64,000 nt of DNA from contig NC_133770.1 of the NCBI RefSeq assembly GCF_003597395.2, forward strand, positions 27,823,573 to 27,887,572. The letters are read 5' to 3'. The position numbers and the translations under genes were made by a program. This DNA comes from Chelonoidis abingdonii. Taxonomy: Eukaryota; Chordata; Testudines; Testudinidae. The notes below the pieces were generated by a model that saw nothing but the letters and a program-made list of their open reading frames with translations, ran no database searches and was not told the origin of the DNA. Shown one piece after another: positions 39,275-51,714 of this stretch. Position 1 is the first letter of the stretch; each line of letters starts with the position of its first letter.

Positions 39275-41010
39275 AAGATACTCCACAAGTCCTTTGCAAT
39301 TTACTGGATGTTCTGTGTGGTTGATTGTCAGCTTTATGTGTGTTTTGGATGAGATATTAAAAGTTGAAGTCATGTTGGCTCTGGCAGGACATTAAAGACC
39401 CCTCAAGTGCCATTAAAGCCAATGTGAGTTGAGGGTGCTCAGAGCTGTATAGGAGATGCACTGCATCTCCCAGAATTAGATCCTAGACACTTGCACAAAT
39501 CATGCAAGAAACCCAGCATTATAACTGCATTTTATCAATCTCCATTGTCTTTGTGAAAAAAATAATTCTTCCTGCACTGATTGTTGATCTTTGTGGACTT
39601 ACCCACTGGGTTTTGAGCATTTTTGAAAGTAGAGACTGGGATACTAATGAGACAGTTTTACTCCAGCGCTAGTCAGCTCTATGGCATTTATGTCCTGATT
39701 AGATCACAATCTGATGAGACTGAGGAGACATGGCAGTACGTCATCTTCAGGCTTTTAACACTGACTGGCGTCTGAAGACATTGGTTAGGCAGCATCTCTG
39801 CACTTCTAGAAATTAAACAAAAAGCATAATTTGAGTGGAATGTGTCATGCCAACTGCCCTAGACAAATACAAAGAAAACCATTCTGATCCTGCCCATCAT
39901 GTTTCAATACTACAGAACGTGTATTATTGCTGTTGTTTCATGATATTATATAGAATGTGCTGTGAGGTTCATATGTGTTAGGGGGAAAAGCAGATAGATT
40001 AATTCATGACTCCATCTCTTTTTGTGTTATCCCAGAGGAACAAAGGGGTCATAAGCCAGCCAGATTTGGCCCACAGGGAAATCCTTTGTCATGATATAGA
40101 ACTACTGGAACAGCTGTATGCTTCCCCCTCTCTTTCAGCTTTCAGTATAGGGGCTCTGGCTGCTACACACTGGCTGTCCTGATTACTGGTTGACAGCTAA
40201 GTACCCTGAGTATGCTCTAAATTGGGCCAGGAGCTGAAGTAGTCTATGATTAGCTCAAGAATTTGAGAAGTGCAATGGTGCTTTAAAGACACATTTCTCT
40301 CCCCTCCCATAGATGTTGCACCGAATGGAGCTCATCTGAACCCAAAGTCACTAATAACAAATAAACTTACACTGATTTAGTGATAGACTTGCAAATATAT
40401 ACAGTTCACCTGTCTGGGAATATGACCTATATAGGACATGCCGCAATGCATGACTCAAATTTATTTATTTGCTTTGGGTTGATCATGTAAACAGAAACAA
40501 ACCTCTGACAAAAAAACCAACAACGGGCTAAAAATAATAAAATTACATCATGCTGAACCATGGATAATAATCATTTGACATGTCTGGTAAATATAGACAA
40601 ATTCTTACAATGGAATCCAATCAATCGGCACCTTGATAAAAAACCACATCTGCTTCACTGGCTTGATTACATATGGTTTTCAGTGTCTCTCAACAATGGC
40701 TGTGCTGCACACCAAGCCAGTTTACAATGACTTGCCTCCTGCTGTCTGCAAACCTACAGTAATTTACAAGTGTGACTGATGTATCCTGGCAAACAGCTTC
40801 CTACTGTGTGGTCCTCTTGTCAGGTTACTTAACTTATTACTCATCTGCAGTAGAGTACTTGGTGCTGTACTATCATAGCGAAGGGCATGGCTCCACCCCT
40901 CCAGGAGTTCACAATCAAAATGAGTTGCTTGTACATTAACCTAGTTTTTGAATATTTTCATACAGGAAGGAGCTTTGCTGCTTTAAGCATCATGGACTAA
41001 AGTGCTTTTC
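39275..41010. other. Gene-free stretch
   Basis: AT-rich sequence with no repeat family I can name and no open frame longer than about 70 codons. Confidence 0.5.
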
Positions 41011-41013
41011 ATT

Positions 41014-41290
41014 TAGAGTTGTCTAGACTGGAAACTTACATCACATAGATATGTCATTCAGAGATGTGAAAAATCCATCCCCTGAGAGACCTAGCTATGC
41101 TGACCTATGCCCTGGACAGTGCTAGGTCAACAGAATAATTCTTCCATCAACCTACCTACCTCTTCTTGGGGAGGTGGATTAATTACAGCGACAGGAGAAA
41201 CCCTCCTATTTCTGTAGTGTCTACACTGACGCGCTACAGCAGCACACCTGCAGTGCTGCCACTGTAGCATTTTCAGCTTAGACATAGCCT
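41014..41290. mobile_element. DNA transposon-like element, inverted relative to 46376-46630
   Basis: It contains gagatgtgaaaaatccatcc, ctagctatgctgacctatgc and ataattcttccatcaaccta. The 46.4-46.6-kb copy has the reverse complements (ggtcaatggaagaattattc, gtgaatttttcacatctctg). It ends cttagacatagcct, typical of this TIR family. Confidence 0.65.
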
Positions 41291-41294
41291 GAAA

Positions 41295-44200
41295 TTAAAG
41301 AACACAACAAGCAAAGAACAAATAGAAAATCTCCAGGAGAGAGAGCTCAGAGTATGTGCCTCCCTCCGCATGATTTTTCAATCCTCTCACAACCCTGCTA
41401 CCTAGCAGAAAAGTAAGGTAGGCTTCTTTTTTTTAAAACTTGTACAGAGAAAATAGAATCAGAGCTACATTCAGCACAGACACCTTTCCTTGCATCTGTG
41501 ATACATTGGGCAAAATGAATCTGCAGTGTAACACTTTTGAAGTGATTACATTCCATATAATCTGAAGGCTATAGGATCTGATATTTCATAGAATCTTAAG
41601 TTAAAAATGCCCACAAAGCAGTACCAGAGTCAAGGACATATGTGTTATACTCAGAGAATCTGATTTTAATTTTATTTACAATGGTATAAATCAGGAGTCA
41701 CTCCCTGGTAACTAGTGGATTTTCACCACCATAAAACCAGTGTAAAATCAGAATCAACTCCAAATAACATCTCAGCTTCTCAAAGCGAACAGCCTCACTG
41801 CTTCACCACACAGCTAAGGCACCGCAACTAACACTTGAACAATTGATGGCCAAACACTCTTTCTGAAACATTTATCATTTCCAAACACATTTATCTTTAG
41901 AGTAAATAAATGTTGTGTTAATTAGTGGCTGCTCACTGCTAAAATATTCACTGCATACTTATCACCTTGTGGCAGAGTTAGGCATGCCATACCAGTCTTT
42001 CACAGCGGGTCTTAAAAGTTTGAAGCCTTAATCTATGTCTGTGATGATGTTTTAAATTACAGTGTAAAGCTCACTCACAAACATCACGCTTGCTAATAAA
42101 CGATCAGATTTTTACAGCCAGCTGCCATGTTTTTTTTTTCCCCAAAGGACTGGCATGGTATATTACATTATACTGTCACATTAGTAACAAACATCAAAGA
42201 AGAGTTCTGTTCTGGTCAAACCATGTAAACAGGTAAGAGTTCTGTCCCTTTGGGGAAAAAATATTCCTCCCTTCTCCCCCGCACCCTATTTACATTTGTA
42301 TGAACAATGGTTAGTTTCTATATTGCTTTGGTAGCCTCAAGTAAACCACAAATGACCAGGTTTTAAAGAACAAGAAGTTATCTAAACCTTCAACCTTTGA
42401 ATCTACAGGAATCTAAATAAATAAATAAATAAATCAAAACAGAATAGCTCACAGATGTTTCCTAAAGAAGATATAAACAAGGAAAATGAGCAGTAAGACT
42501 TTCCTTTCTAACACTGTAATGAGTTTATTAGTTCAACAAACAGGACCTCTGAGCAGGACACCCCTTTCTGAAAGATTGTTTAAGCTGAAACATTATTTCC
42601 TGAGCAACTGACTCACTTGATAAGATGCTCCCCAATGACATCACTGAGTGTTGAACAGATAACAAAAGCTTTGGATCATATAAAGTTGCATGGTTTAGAT
42701 GGTTCTTGACCTTTTGTGTGTGGATAGTGATTAGTTTCTAACATATCTACAGGCATGTTGAAAGCTTTTTGTGTCATAGTCAAGAAAAATAACACTGACA
42801 TCATTTAAAACTGGTGCAGAGTTTTTTGCATCCTAATATAGATATGAAATCTGTGGTTAGATTTTAATGATCAGTCTGCCGAGTTGCCTAAAATCGTCTC
42901 CTTTATGTCCATTTAGTTAAAAGATGGAAGTTATTTCTGTGGTATGTTAAAGTTTACTCTAATATGGGAAAAGAACAACACTGTCACCTCCTGTCCTCAA
43001 CTTAAATCTGATTTTAGTGAACTGAGAAAAAAAGTTGATAAATCATGTTAGCTCCCAAAAATCTAGACAAGGACTTGCTGATTTTTCTGGGGCGTTATCA
43101 TATCAAATGATGATTACAAATGTAAGTGACCCTTTTGTCATTATGCTGGACCTCATCTTCAGTTGAAGACTTTGTGTCACAGAAAAATACACGTTATCAA
43201 CAGAAAATTTACAGTGGACTTCAGTGGATTTCTAATAGACTTCAGTAATGCAGCGTTGTGATATTTCATTAATGGGCTAGTTGTAGAAGTCTGGAGGATA
43301 GTTACATATGTGAATAGAATCCTTGCAAATAAACCTTTCATTGTTTTCCAAAATATCCAAAGACAGTGGCTTCTGGGAGGTCCAAGACACTTTCTTGAGC
43401 CCACAGAAGTGTGTTTTTTTTAAATGATTTTTCTTTAGTGGCCTTCTCAGAATTGAGATCTCTCATAGCTAGTGATGCCTGAATGGCTGACTTGATAAGA
43501 TCGTCTCTAATGACATTGCTATCAGCTGTGAGTCTAAAAAAGAGATGGTAAGTCAGTTAGAGAAATGTTTTTGATGAGTTAAGTTTGCCTACATTTAGCA
43601 TCTATGTTAAGCTATGTTTCCTAGGATTTAAGTGCATTTGTATGATGTGAGTTGTAAAAATTGCAAAGAATGATATTATATAATGAAAGCTAATGGGTCT
43701 TTTTATAAAATAAATTCATGACTCTTTGGTTTATTTCCCTGCCACTGTATGGTAAATTAAGGTTCACCACCACTACTTTCAATCAGCAAAAGTAGAGTGG
43801 AAATAAAATAAAATAAAGTGTCACATTTTTGGTTGCTTTACAGTGTGAAACTGAAAACATTGCTTAAACTAATAAAACTGAATCTAGTGTGTGCTTGACT
43901 TTTTTCAAATGGTACCCTTCAAAGGGTGGAAACTAGATGAACTAACAGCTCATTCAGTGAAGTTATTGTGTTGAGTGAAGTGTGTCTATCAAATGCTTGC
44001 TTTACAAATTTCAATCGATGTTCCTCTCTGAAATGTCACCCACTCTTTGGCTGCAGGCATTGTTTAAAGAGATGGAATGTGAAGCATTTTTATTTTGCTG
44101 TCTCTCTTGGAGGAAAATCTGCCATTCTTTCCTTGGATCTTCTTTATCAAAGTGGTGATGCAAGCATTATCTCTGACACTGATTAGATAGTCGGCCAAAT

Positions 44201-44735
44201 GTGTTAAAGATCAAGCTGACATTATGGCTCTGTTATCTTCAAAGGGGGAGAATACAACAGTAAAAAAAGGACGGCACCATGGCAATGAGGAGCTGCTGTG
44301 TGAGTTGAGAAGAAACTGGGTCAAAAGTCAGTACTAAAGCTGTTGATAGCAACTGAACAAAATATATATATTTTTTGCCATTTACCAATTATGAGTTCAG
44401 ATTGTACATTTGTCTTGACACTGATGAACTGTCAGGGATGCTAAGTCAGTATGTTACAGAACTATAGTTCTATTGCTGCAATCGGATTGTATGACTAATA
44501 CCAAATGGGCCAATGTGCCCTTGGTGTAACTCCATTTACTTAACAGAAGAGGCCCAGGAATGAATCTGGCCCATTGTCTTTGTCTCAGCATCCAGTGGAT
44601 TTTTTAGGTTATTTATAGTTCCATCAGAGATTGTGTTAGTGGGTGAGAGTGGAGCTGTGCTAGCCAGGCAGTAGGAATATTCAGAAAGTGCCATTCCATT
44701 TGGCATGTGTTCACTAGCTAGGCAGCAATCGCACC
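41295..44735. other. Long, largely repeat-free gene-free stretch
   Basis: About 3.4 kb without a recognised mobile element apart from an (AAAT)n tract at 42414-42434 and degenerate short repeats at about 41670-41770 and 44500-44580. It includes a duplicated AP-1/GATA-like motif (42608 and 43492). It is the best candidate stretch for distal KLF6 regulatory sequence, by inference only. Confidence 0.5.
42414..42434. repeat. (AAAT)n microsatellite
   Basis: Five AAAT units. Confidence 0.9.
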
Positions 44736-45339
44736 TTGCACAGTCCTAGAGCCTGGGCTCCAGCGCAAGCCTGAACAGCTACATTGCAATTAAACAGCCC
44801 CTCAGTCTGAGTCCCACAGGCACCGGCTTCTAATTTTCCCTGTGGGTGCTCAACCCCTGCTGAGTCCAAGGCCCTGCCCCCACTCCAACCCTTCCCCTAA
44901 GCTCCCGCTCCCACTCCACTCCTACTCTGCCCACACTCCACCCTTTTTCCCCAAGGCCCCACCCACCTCTTCCCACCCTCACTCCACCTGCTGCCTCTTT
45001 ACAGCCCCTCCCCACAAGCGCATCCCATCCCCACTCCTCCTCCTCTTCCCCAGCACCTCCTGCACACCGCAAAACAGCTGTTCCTCAGCGTTCAGAAGGC
45101 GCTGGGAGGGAGGGGGAGGAGTTGATCAGGGGGTCCACTGGCAGATGGGAGTGGAGGGGGGAGAGAGGGAGCTAGCTGTCAGTGGGTGCTAAGCACCTGC
45201 TAATTTTTCTCTGTGGGTGCTCTAGCCCTGTATCTACAGAGCATCTATGGAGTCGGCGCCTATGCTGAGTCCCATAAGCCAGCTTAGCTGGCACAGGCCA
45301 GCAACAGATTTTTAACTGCAGTGTAGACATACCCTTACA
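44735..45339. mobile_element. Older TIR repeat interrupted by a hAT-like element
   Basis: The left part (44735-44814, gagcctgggctccagcgcaa, then ttgcaattaaacagcccctc) and the right part (45265-45339, gccagcttagctggcacagg, then ctgcagtgtagacataccct) read as one repeat once 44815-45264 is removed. The right end gtgtagacatacccttac matches the GTCTACACTGC end family. Left boundary approximate. Confidence 0.6.
44815..45264. mobile_element. hAT-like GC-rich element with perfect 8-bp target-site duplication
   Basis: The ends are CACAGGCACCGGCTTC and GGAGTCGGCGCCTATG, which are inverted with four differences. Identical CTGAGTCC octamers flank it (44807-44814 and 45265-45272). It is 450 bp, pyrimidine-rich in the left half and purine-rich in the right. 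The 116-codon and 80-codon open frames inside are compositional. It sits inside another repeat, so it is the younger insertion. Confidence 0.85.
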
Positions 45340-45384
45340 GTACCCTGCACTCCTCTGCAGCTGCATTGGGTGAGTCATAGTCAT

Positions 45385-45838
45385 TATCTTAACACGATCC
45401 CTTAAAAATGATTAAAGGTCTAGAAAACATGACCTATGAGGGAAGATTGAAAAAATTGGGTTTGTATAGTCTGGAGAAGAGAAGACTGAGAGGGGACATG
45501 ATAACAGTTTTCAAGTACATAAAAGGTTGTTACAAGGAGGGGGGAGAAAAATTGTTCTTCTTAACCTCTGAGGATAGGACAAGAAGCAATGGGCTTAATT
45601 TGTAGCAAGAACAGTTTAGGTTGGCCATTAAGAAAAACTTCCTAACTGTCGGGGTAGTTAAGCACTGGAATTAAATTGCCTAGCGAGGTTGTGGAATCTC
45701 TGTCATTGGGGATTTTTAAGAATAGGTTGGACAAACACCTGTCAGGGATGGTCTAGATAATACTTAGTCCTGCCTTGAGTGAAGGGGACTGGACTAGATG
45801 ACCTCTTGAGGTCCCTTCCAATTCTATGATTCTATATA
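45385..45838 (+). mobile_element. CR1 LINE 3' end, 5'-truncated
   Basis: It contains the conserved CR1 3' segment: cctatgagggaagattgaaa, gaagactgagaggggacatg, aacaggttgt-type and aaaaacttcctaactgtcgg phrases, ggttggacaaacacctgtca, ggactggactagatgacctc and ccttccaattctatgattct. It ends in the ATTCTATG tandem tail typical of CR1. The residual frame at 45408-45605 (LENMTYEGRLKKLGLYSLEK) is the end of ORF2 with stops following. Confidence 0.9.
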
Positions 45839-46375
45839 AAGAGGGGATTTGGATACCTGTGAATCTGTCCATTGTTTCCTGTCTAGGCTGGGACTTTCAA
45901 AGGGAACTAAGGGAATTAGGTGCCTAGCTCTGATGGACCTACAAGTGTTTGAGAGCATGCTTCTTAGATGATGAAGGGGTGGAAAGGAGTTTTTGTAAGG
46001 GGCTGAGTTCCTGTTGAACTGATCATTTAATGGTGCTGAGCTGTAACAGTATTGTTAATGGTGTGTTAATGGTCTAGAACTTGGCCACTAATCTTTTTAG
46101 TTATTTAAACTGGGATAAATAGATAAAGCTAAATAAATAAAATATTCCCTTAGGCCCCTTTGAAAACCTCAGCCTTACTCATAATCTCCTGATTGTAAAC
46201 TATTATTTGCATGCACCTAATATCAGAGACATTGGGCCCAATTCTTATAACAGCAAGGCCCCTTTACACCACTCTGGAATTGTAAAGGAGCCTTACCAGA
46301 GGCATAAATCATGTTTCCACTTTAGGGCCCCTTTGCACTATCAGAGCAGTGTAATAAGACCTAACCCATCACTTC

Positions 46376-46630
46376 CGAGTACATCTGCACTAGAAATGCT
46401 ATGCCACTGTAGCACTCCAGTGTAGACAGTTACTATAGTGACAGAAGGGATTCTTCCATTTCTGCCATAAATCCAACTCTCCAAGGGGTGGTAGGTAGGT
46501 CAATGGAAGAATTATTCCATTGACCTAGAACTGTCTAGGTGAGGGTTTAGGTTGACTTAGCTAAGTCTCTCAGGGGTGTGAATTTTTCACATCTCTGAGT
46601 GATGTAGCTAGTATAGGCCAGCTGTCTGTA
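46376..46630. mobile_element. DNA transposon-like element, opposite orientation to 41014-41290
   Basis: It begins gagtacatctgcactagaaa. It shares with the 41-kb copy, as reverse complement, the gaagaattattccattgacc and gtgaatttttcacatctctg segments. Right end near agtataggcc. Confidence 0.6.
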
Positions 46631-46669
46631 ATCTGAGTACCTCAATCCATATCTTCAATTAAGTAGTTG

Positions 46670-48268
46670 GGCATGTCAATTCGTCACAAAGGTGAGCAAT
46701 GAAGGAAGACCTGCCAAAGATCTGGTGCATATCAAAAGTCATCAGCTTCCCCAACCGGGTAAAAATCCAAACCAAGAATCAAGCTACTGCCCAATATCAC
46801 TGCTTTCTGTGTGTCTCAAGGTCCTAGAGCACCTAATTTTGCAGCAAGTAGCACTGGAGGTAGAGAACATCTTGAACAAGAAGCAAGCAAGCTTTCGATA
46901 GGGTTGAAGCACAGGCGACTGAATACTTGAGCTAATTATATTAATCAAAAATGATTTTCAAAAAAAATCTGAAAACAGGCGCTGTTTTGCTTGATCTCAC
47001 TGCAGCATACGATATGGTATGGCACACAGGTCTACTTGTTAAAATATGAAAAGTCCTCCCACCATGGTTTACTGATGCCATCAAACTGCTACTCTGAGAC
47101 AGACAGTTCATGTTATACGTGAGTGAAAAAACAAGTGCTTAGAAAAAAACAGATGAACGGGTTACCCCAGCGGTATGTTCTAGCCCCAGTCTATACATCA
47201 ATGACCTGCCACCAACCCAGTCACGGAAGTTCATCTATGCAGACAACATCTGCTGTGGGCTACAGGCTCTGACTTTCTCTGAGCTGGAGAAGGCCCTGAC
47301 TGACGATGCTGCAAGACATGGCGCCTTCAGCCTAGCACCAGCAAGACCAGCCTAGCACCAGCAAGACAGTTTCAAGCACATTCCACCTGCACCATGCCAA
47401 TTCTAAGAGGGAACTAAAATGAATGGCCAGAGGCTGAAACATGAAACATATCCAGTTTACTTAGGCATGACCCTCGACTGAACACTGACATACAAAAGTG
47501 ACCTAAGCAAGATAGCAGCGAAGATCAAGGCATGCAATAACCACCTCAGCAAACAGGCAGGAACTTTATGGGGAGTGGATGCTCCAACACTAAGGACTCA
47601 GCCCTTGCCATTTTGTACTCAATAGCAGAGCACTGTGTGTCAGTATGGAGTCAGTTGGCACACACCAAACTTGTTGATGTGCAACTCAACTCAACAATGC
47701 ACATCATCACAGGATGACTCTGACTGACTCATCTTCCATGGCTTCCAGTTCTGAGCCACATTGCTCCCTCCCTTTTACATCAGGTGGGAGGTTACAGTTG
47801 AAAAGCTGCTTGAGAAGGTACTTTCCAACCCACGCTTGCCCTTGTTCAACAACCTTTTTAGTCTACCAGCTGCGTGTCTTCCATCATGACATCCATTGTG
47901 GTCCAGGCTGCCATGCCAGGACCTGACAGTACAGTCCTTGTGATGGGAAGACTGGTGTTTAACATCAACCACCAATCAGTTCCTTGTCACAGACCTTACT
48001 GTTCTCCCGCCCGGGTTTGACCTGCTATGTTGTCAGTAAGCAATTCTTATCGATTCTGGTCTGGGCAAGGCCTGTGTGCAGCCAACCAGCACCACTGGGA
48101 TCTTTGAAACAATCCAAGCTGCAGCTGCGGCACAGATCAAACAATGATAGACCTTGTTGAGGAGCGCCCAGTAACTGCATTCAGTGGTGGGCCCCGAGAG
48201 TTCCACTTCGACACTAAAGCTGCTATTGCTTGGCTTGTCAAATATGCAAATGCTAAATAAAATAAATA
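46670..48268 (+). pseudogene. Decayed LINE with reverse-transcriptase remnants (not CR1 3' type)
   Basis: Forward frames, broken by stops and shifts, read: SSYCPISLLSVCLKVLEHLI and ILNKKQASFR (46692-46901; RT block with the usual YRPISLLS...AGFR). Then a KTGAVLLDLTAAYDMVWHTG segment (about 46970-47030; the [FL]LDL..AYD catalytic block), SRKFIYADN (about 47226; the YADD block with D to N), VYLGMTLD (about 47456), and a C-terminal frame ending AAIAWLVKYANAK (about 48210-48258) before an AAATAAAATAA tail. The family is a jockey/I-like LINE in general terms; the subfamily is not resolved. It is clearly inactive. Confidence 0.75.
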
Positions 48269-48269
48269 G

Positions 48270-51200
48270 CCCATATCTTGGTTTTATCTCCAGCTTTGTC
48301 TACTGAAATCTGTGTGCTCCTCAGCCTGTCCATTGTTAGTTGGCCAATTTCTTATAGGCAGTGCGTCTTGAGGAAGTATCCATGGCTTATTGCTTGCTAC
48401 ATAGGACATTGCTTTTGCACGCAGATTATAGTTTTGTTTATAACAGTGGGGCTTTTCTTTCAATCTTGCCTCTGTGGTCGCAGAGAAAATGGTAAAGTGA
48501 AGATGTTAAATTTTCTACTCTCCATATTATTAAATGAGATCCTACAATGGCTCCACACTTATCTTACCATAACGTACTGTAATCTCTGTGACCTCATCTA
48601 AGTATTAGACAAGCCCTGGCATGGGGTCAGTGACTTACTCAAAACAAATTCCTTTGGCTGTGCGTTGAGTTTTATCATATCTTCACAGTGGTTTCAGTAA
48701 TTGGCTCTCTTCTATTACTCTGATTTGGTTGTCTCCCTTGCCCCTGTAATAGTCTCTTTTGGGAGACAGTTGTTAGTTACACTGAAGCTGCAGACATTGC
48801 TGCAAGCATTTCAAGGAAAATCCTTAATAATGTCTGAAAGATGCTGATATAATGCTTTCTTCCTAGCATGCTTTCATTCCTCTTGAGGATGGCATTTCTA
48901 GATGACTCTATTCCCTCATAATACATTTTGACCATGCATAAATTACCTTTGTCTTTGCATTCCCCTCTGATGGCAGTTGAATATTAGCCATCAGTTTTCA
49001 GGCTGAAACACTGTGATTTCCTTACTACTAGGACCTAATCCAAAAGCCCATTAAAGTATTTTCAGTAATTTCAGAAGGCTTTTAATCAGACTACATTTGG
49101 GCCTGATCATGTAAGGTAATGGAGCACCCTCTTATGAGAAACAGAAAGGCCCAAACTATCAAATATGGGTGCCAAAAGTAAGACATGTATCCTTATTTAG
49201 CCACAGACAAAAACACACCAACCCCCTTAAACTTACACTGAAGTCAGCAGGAGCTACAGGTTACCAGCACTACTAAAAACCAAGGCATTTTGATTTAGAT
49301 ACTGAACTTTAGGCATGCAAGTTAGAAATCTGGCTGCAGTGTAAGAAGTAATGTGTTTACAAAAAAGAAGATTCTTTGGGGCAGATAATACACATTCTTC
49401 CAAGGAATGAAGTAATTTAAAATATAAGCTTATTTACCCTTTTACATTTCAATGATTAAAAAAAAATAATTTTTTTTCAATTAAGAATAGTATGTACATT
49501 TGTTTCCTCATTTAATCTTGTGTCTGATTTATAGCTTGTTTTTTTTTTTTTTTAGGATCCAAAATAAAGAGATGTCCTGAGGAATTTGGTCTTCAACCAC
49601 CGAGATCATTGTACACTTATCAGAATGAAGTATTATTGAAGCAGGAAACTTGAGAGAAGACAGATTTACCCCTAATGCATTCACACCAAACTCTGTCTTT
49701 TACACAAAGCCAGCAGTAGAAAACAAACTTTGGCTTTGATAATTAAAGTTTATTATCGCTGCTGAAATAAAAGCTTTGTTGTATAAGAAATAGATAAATA
49801 AAGCAAGGCTGCATTAACCTCATTTCAGTTTTACTTCCTGATTTCACTCTACTTGCTATGTCAGCTCCACCAGCATATGTGATGTCAGGATGTGGAATAG
49901 AAACTAAGCTGGAACAGATACTTACTTATATAGGATTTGGACAAGTTTGGTCACTTTTGCTTAGTCAGAAGCAAGTAGTTAATTTATGGGCTGCTTTTAA
50001 TCACATTCTATATTTTTAATCATTGAAGCATATTTTCTACTGCTTTGCCTGTTTAGTTTTGCTCCTCCAGTTTCATAAAAGGGCTGTTCCACGGCCTAAT
50101 GAATTTCTCCATTAAGGAATTATTACTATTTGTTTTTTGTATTACAGTAGCACTTGGAAACTTCTGGGAATGAGACCAAAGAATAGTGTCACAGTTCAGG
50201 CAAACAGCTGGAGGCACCAGTACATAGCTAGCAGTATTTTGACCATTTTAGAATCTTAGCAACAGTCGCATTGTCTGCATGAGTTCACTTTACTGACTGA
50301 ACAAAGAATCTGAGCTATGCCTGCCATTTGGGGGCTAGTTCAGTTTGGGTGGATAAATTATATAATAAGTAGATTATTCCCTCTCCCCTGGCACTGTAAG
50401 TAATTTTTGCTGCACTTTGTTCTGATTTTATAGCTACCTCTGAATGCTGCCTTTGTTTACCCGTAAACCTGTAAAAAATGCCATTCGGGAGTGTTCTAGG
50501 GTCAATAGGAGTAGTGTCATCACAGCACAAGAGTGAGAGCATTTATTACAGGGTGGTTTCCCTGCTGTGAAAGCCAATGAGAATTCTAGTTGGCAAGCAG
50601 AGCATATTAGTCAGTCATTACTGGGTGGATGGGGCAAACAGTGACAGCTCATTTTGCAAAGCTATTACACTTGATCCAGTAAGAGTGTCTGATTAACTGG
50701 ACAGGCACAAGTAGTAGAGTGCAGTTACCATTGCAGATAATCTGGGAAGGATTACAGAAATCCAGAGCGTCTCAGGGCAGATACAGTACTCATCCTCTGG
50801 TGGTGGCGGGGCAAATCCTTGTCTTCCACACATCCCCACCAACAGATGAAGGAACTCTACTATGGGAACTTTACGCAGGTTTCTTCCCTAGTGGTTCTCT
50901 CCTATGAGGGTTACCACAGCAGGGGCACTGTATCCCAGAAGGCTGTTTAAAAAAAATCAAATGCTATTTAAATCAGACCTGATTAAATATGAAGAACCCT
51001 CCACCATTAAAACTGAGCCCAATAAAAGATGAAAGGTGACTATGAACATGTTACTGTTCAGATCACAAAATTGTAATTCACAGGGAATCAATAAGGCACT
51101 AAGTCAGAAAACAGTTTTTATATTTGATTATTCATTGGGGGGAAAGGGATAACATTGGGGCCCTGTTGCTATGATAAGAAACAAATATACATGCATTACC

Positions 51201-51345
51201 TTACATATCACAAAATATTAATAGTAAAGATCAGATTCCAATGGAGTAGATCAGGTTATTTAGTGGGAAAGCCTACCTATTGAAGACTATATTGGCAAAT
51301 AAATGCCAATATGGTACATTCCTACTGATTTAATTGAGACAGGAT
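48270..51345. other. Gene-free stretch
   Basis: A 107-codon open frame at 48278-48601 (plus) has hydrophobic stretches but no recognisable similarity. A T run lies at about 49540-49554. A trace of the MIR-like repeat (tattacagtagcacttggaa) lies at about 50140. Nothing else is identified. Confidence 0.5.
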
Positions 51346-51362
51346 GAGGCACTAACATTGAC

Positions 51363-51417
51363 ATTTTTAAAGGTATTTAGGCACCTGGGTGTTAGGCATC
51401 TAAATACCTTTAAAAAT
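51363..51417. repeat. Perfect 18-bp inverted repeat mini-element
   Basis: Arms atttttaaaggtatttag (51363-51380) and ctaaatacctttaaaaat (51400-51417) are exact inverse complements around a 19-bp spacer. This fits a palindromic MITE or an old dispersed palindromic repeat. Confidence 0.8.
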
Positions 51418-51484
51418 CTGTCCCTAACTGAATTATTCAGTTTTTCTATTAACAGACTCTTCTTACTATTATTATTCATTTAGA

Positions 51485-51710
51485 CTCTTATTCAGCAAAG
51501 CCCACTTAAATCCTTTGCTGAGTAAAAGCCTAAAGCTTAAGTCCATGTTTATTCAGCAAACCACTTACTGAGCTATAAGCACATACCTGCATCCCACTGA
51601 TTTCAAAGGGACTTAAGCACGCGCTTAAAATTAAATATATGTGTAAGTGCTTTGCAATCTAGGGATGGACTTCAGCATATGCGTTAGTGCTTTGGTGAAC
51701 CAGGCTCTTA
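51485..51710. repeat. Degenerate palindromic repeat cluster (cttaagcac / agcaaagc type)
   Basis: Several copies of short motifs such as ttcagcaaagcccacttaaa, gcaaaccacttactgag and gggacttaagcacgcgctta, in both orientations. Same dispersed family as 37085-37222 and 56565-56695. Confidence 0.5.
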
Positions 51711-51714
51711 TGGT

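Noticed and set aside
44830..45192. 116- and 80-codon frames on opposite strands
   Set aside because: Pyrimidine/purine-rich interior of the hAT-like element; repetitive proline/serine or glycine-rich translations.
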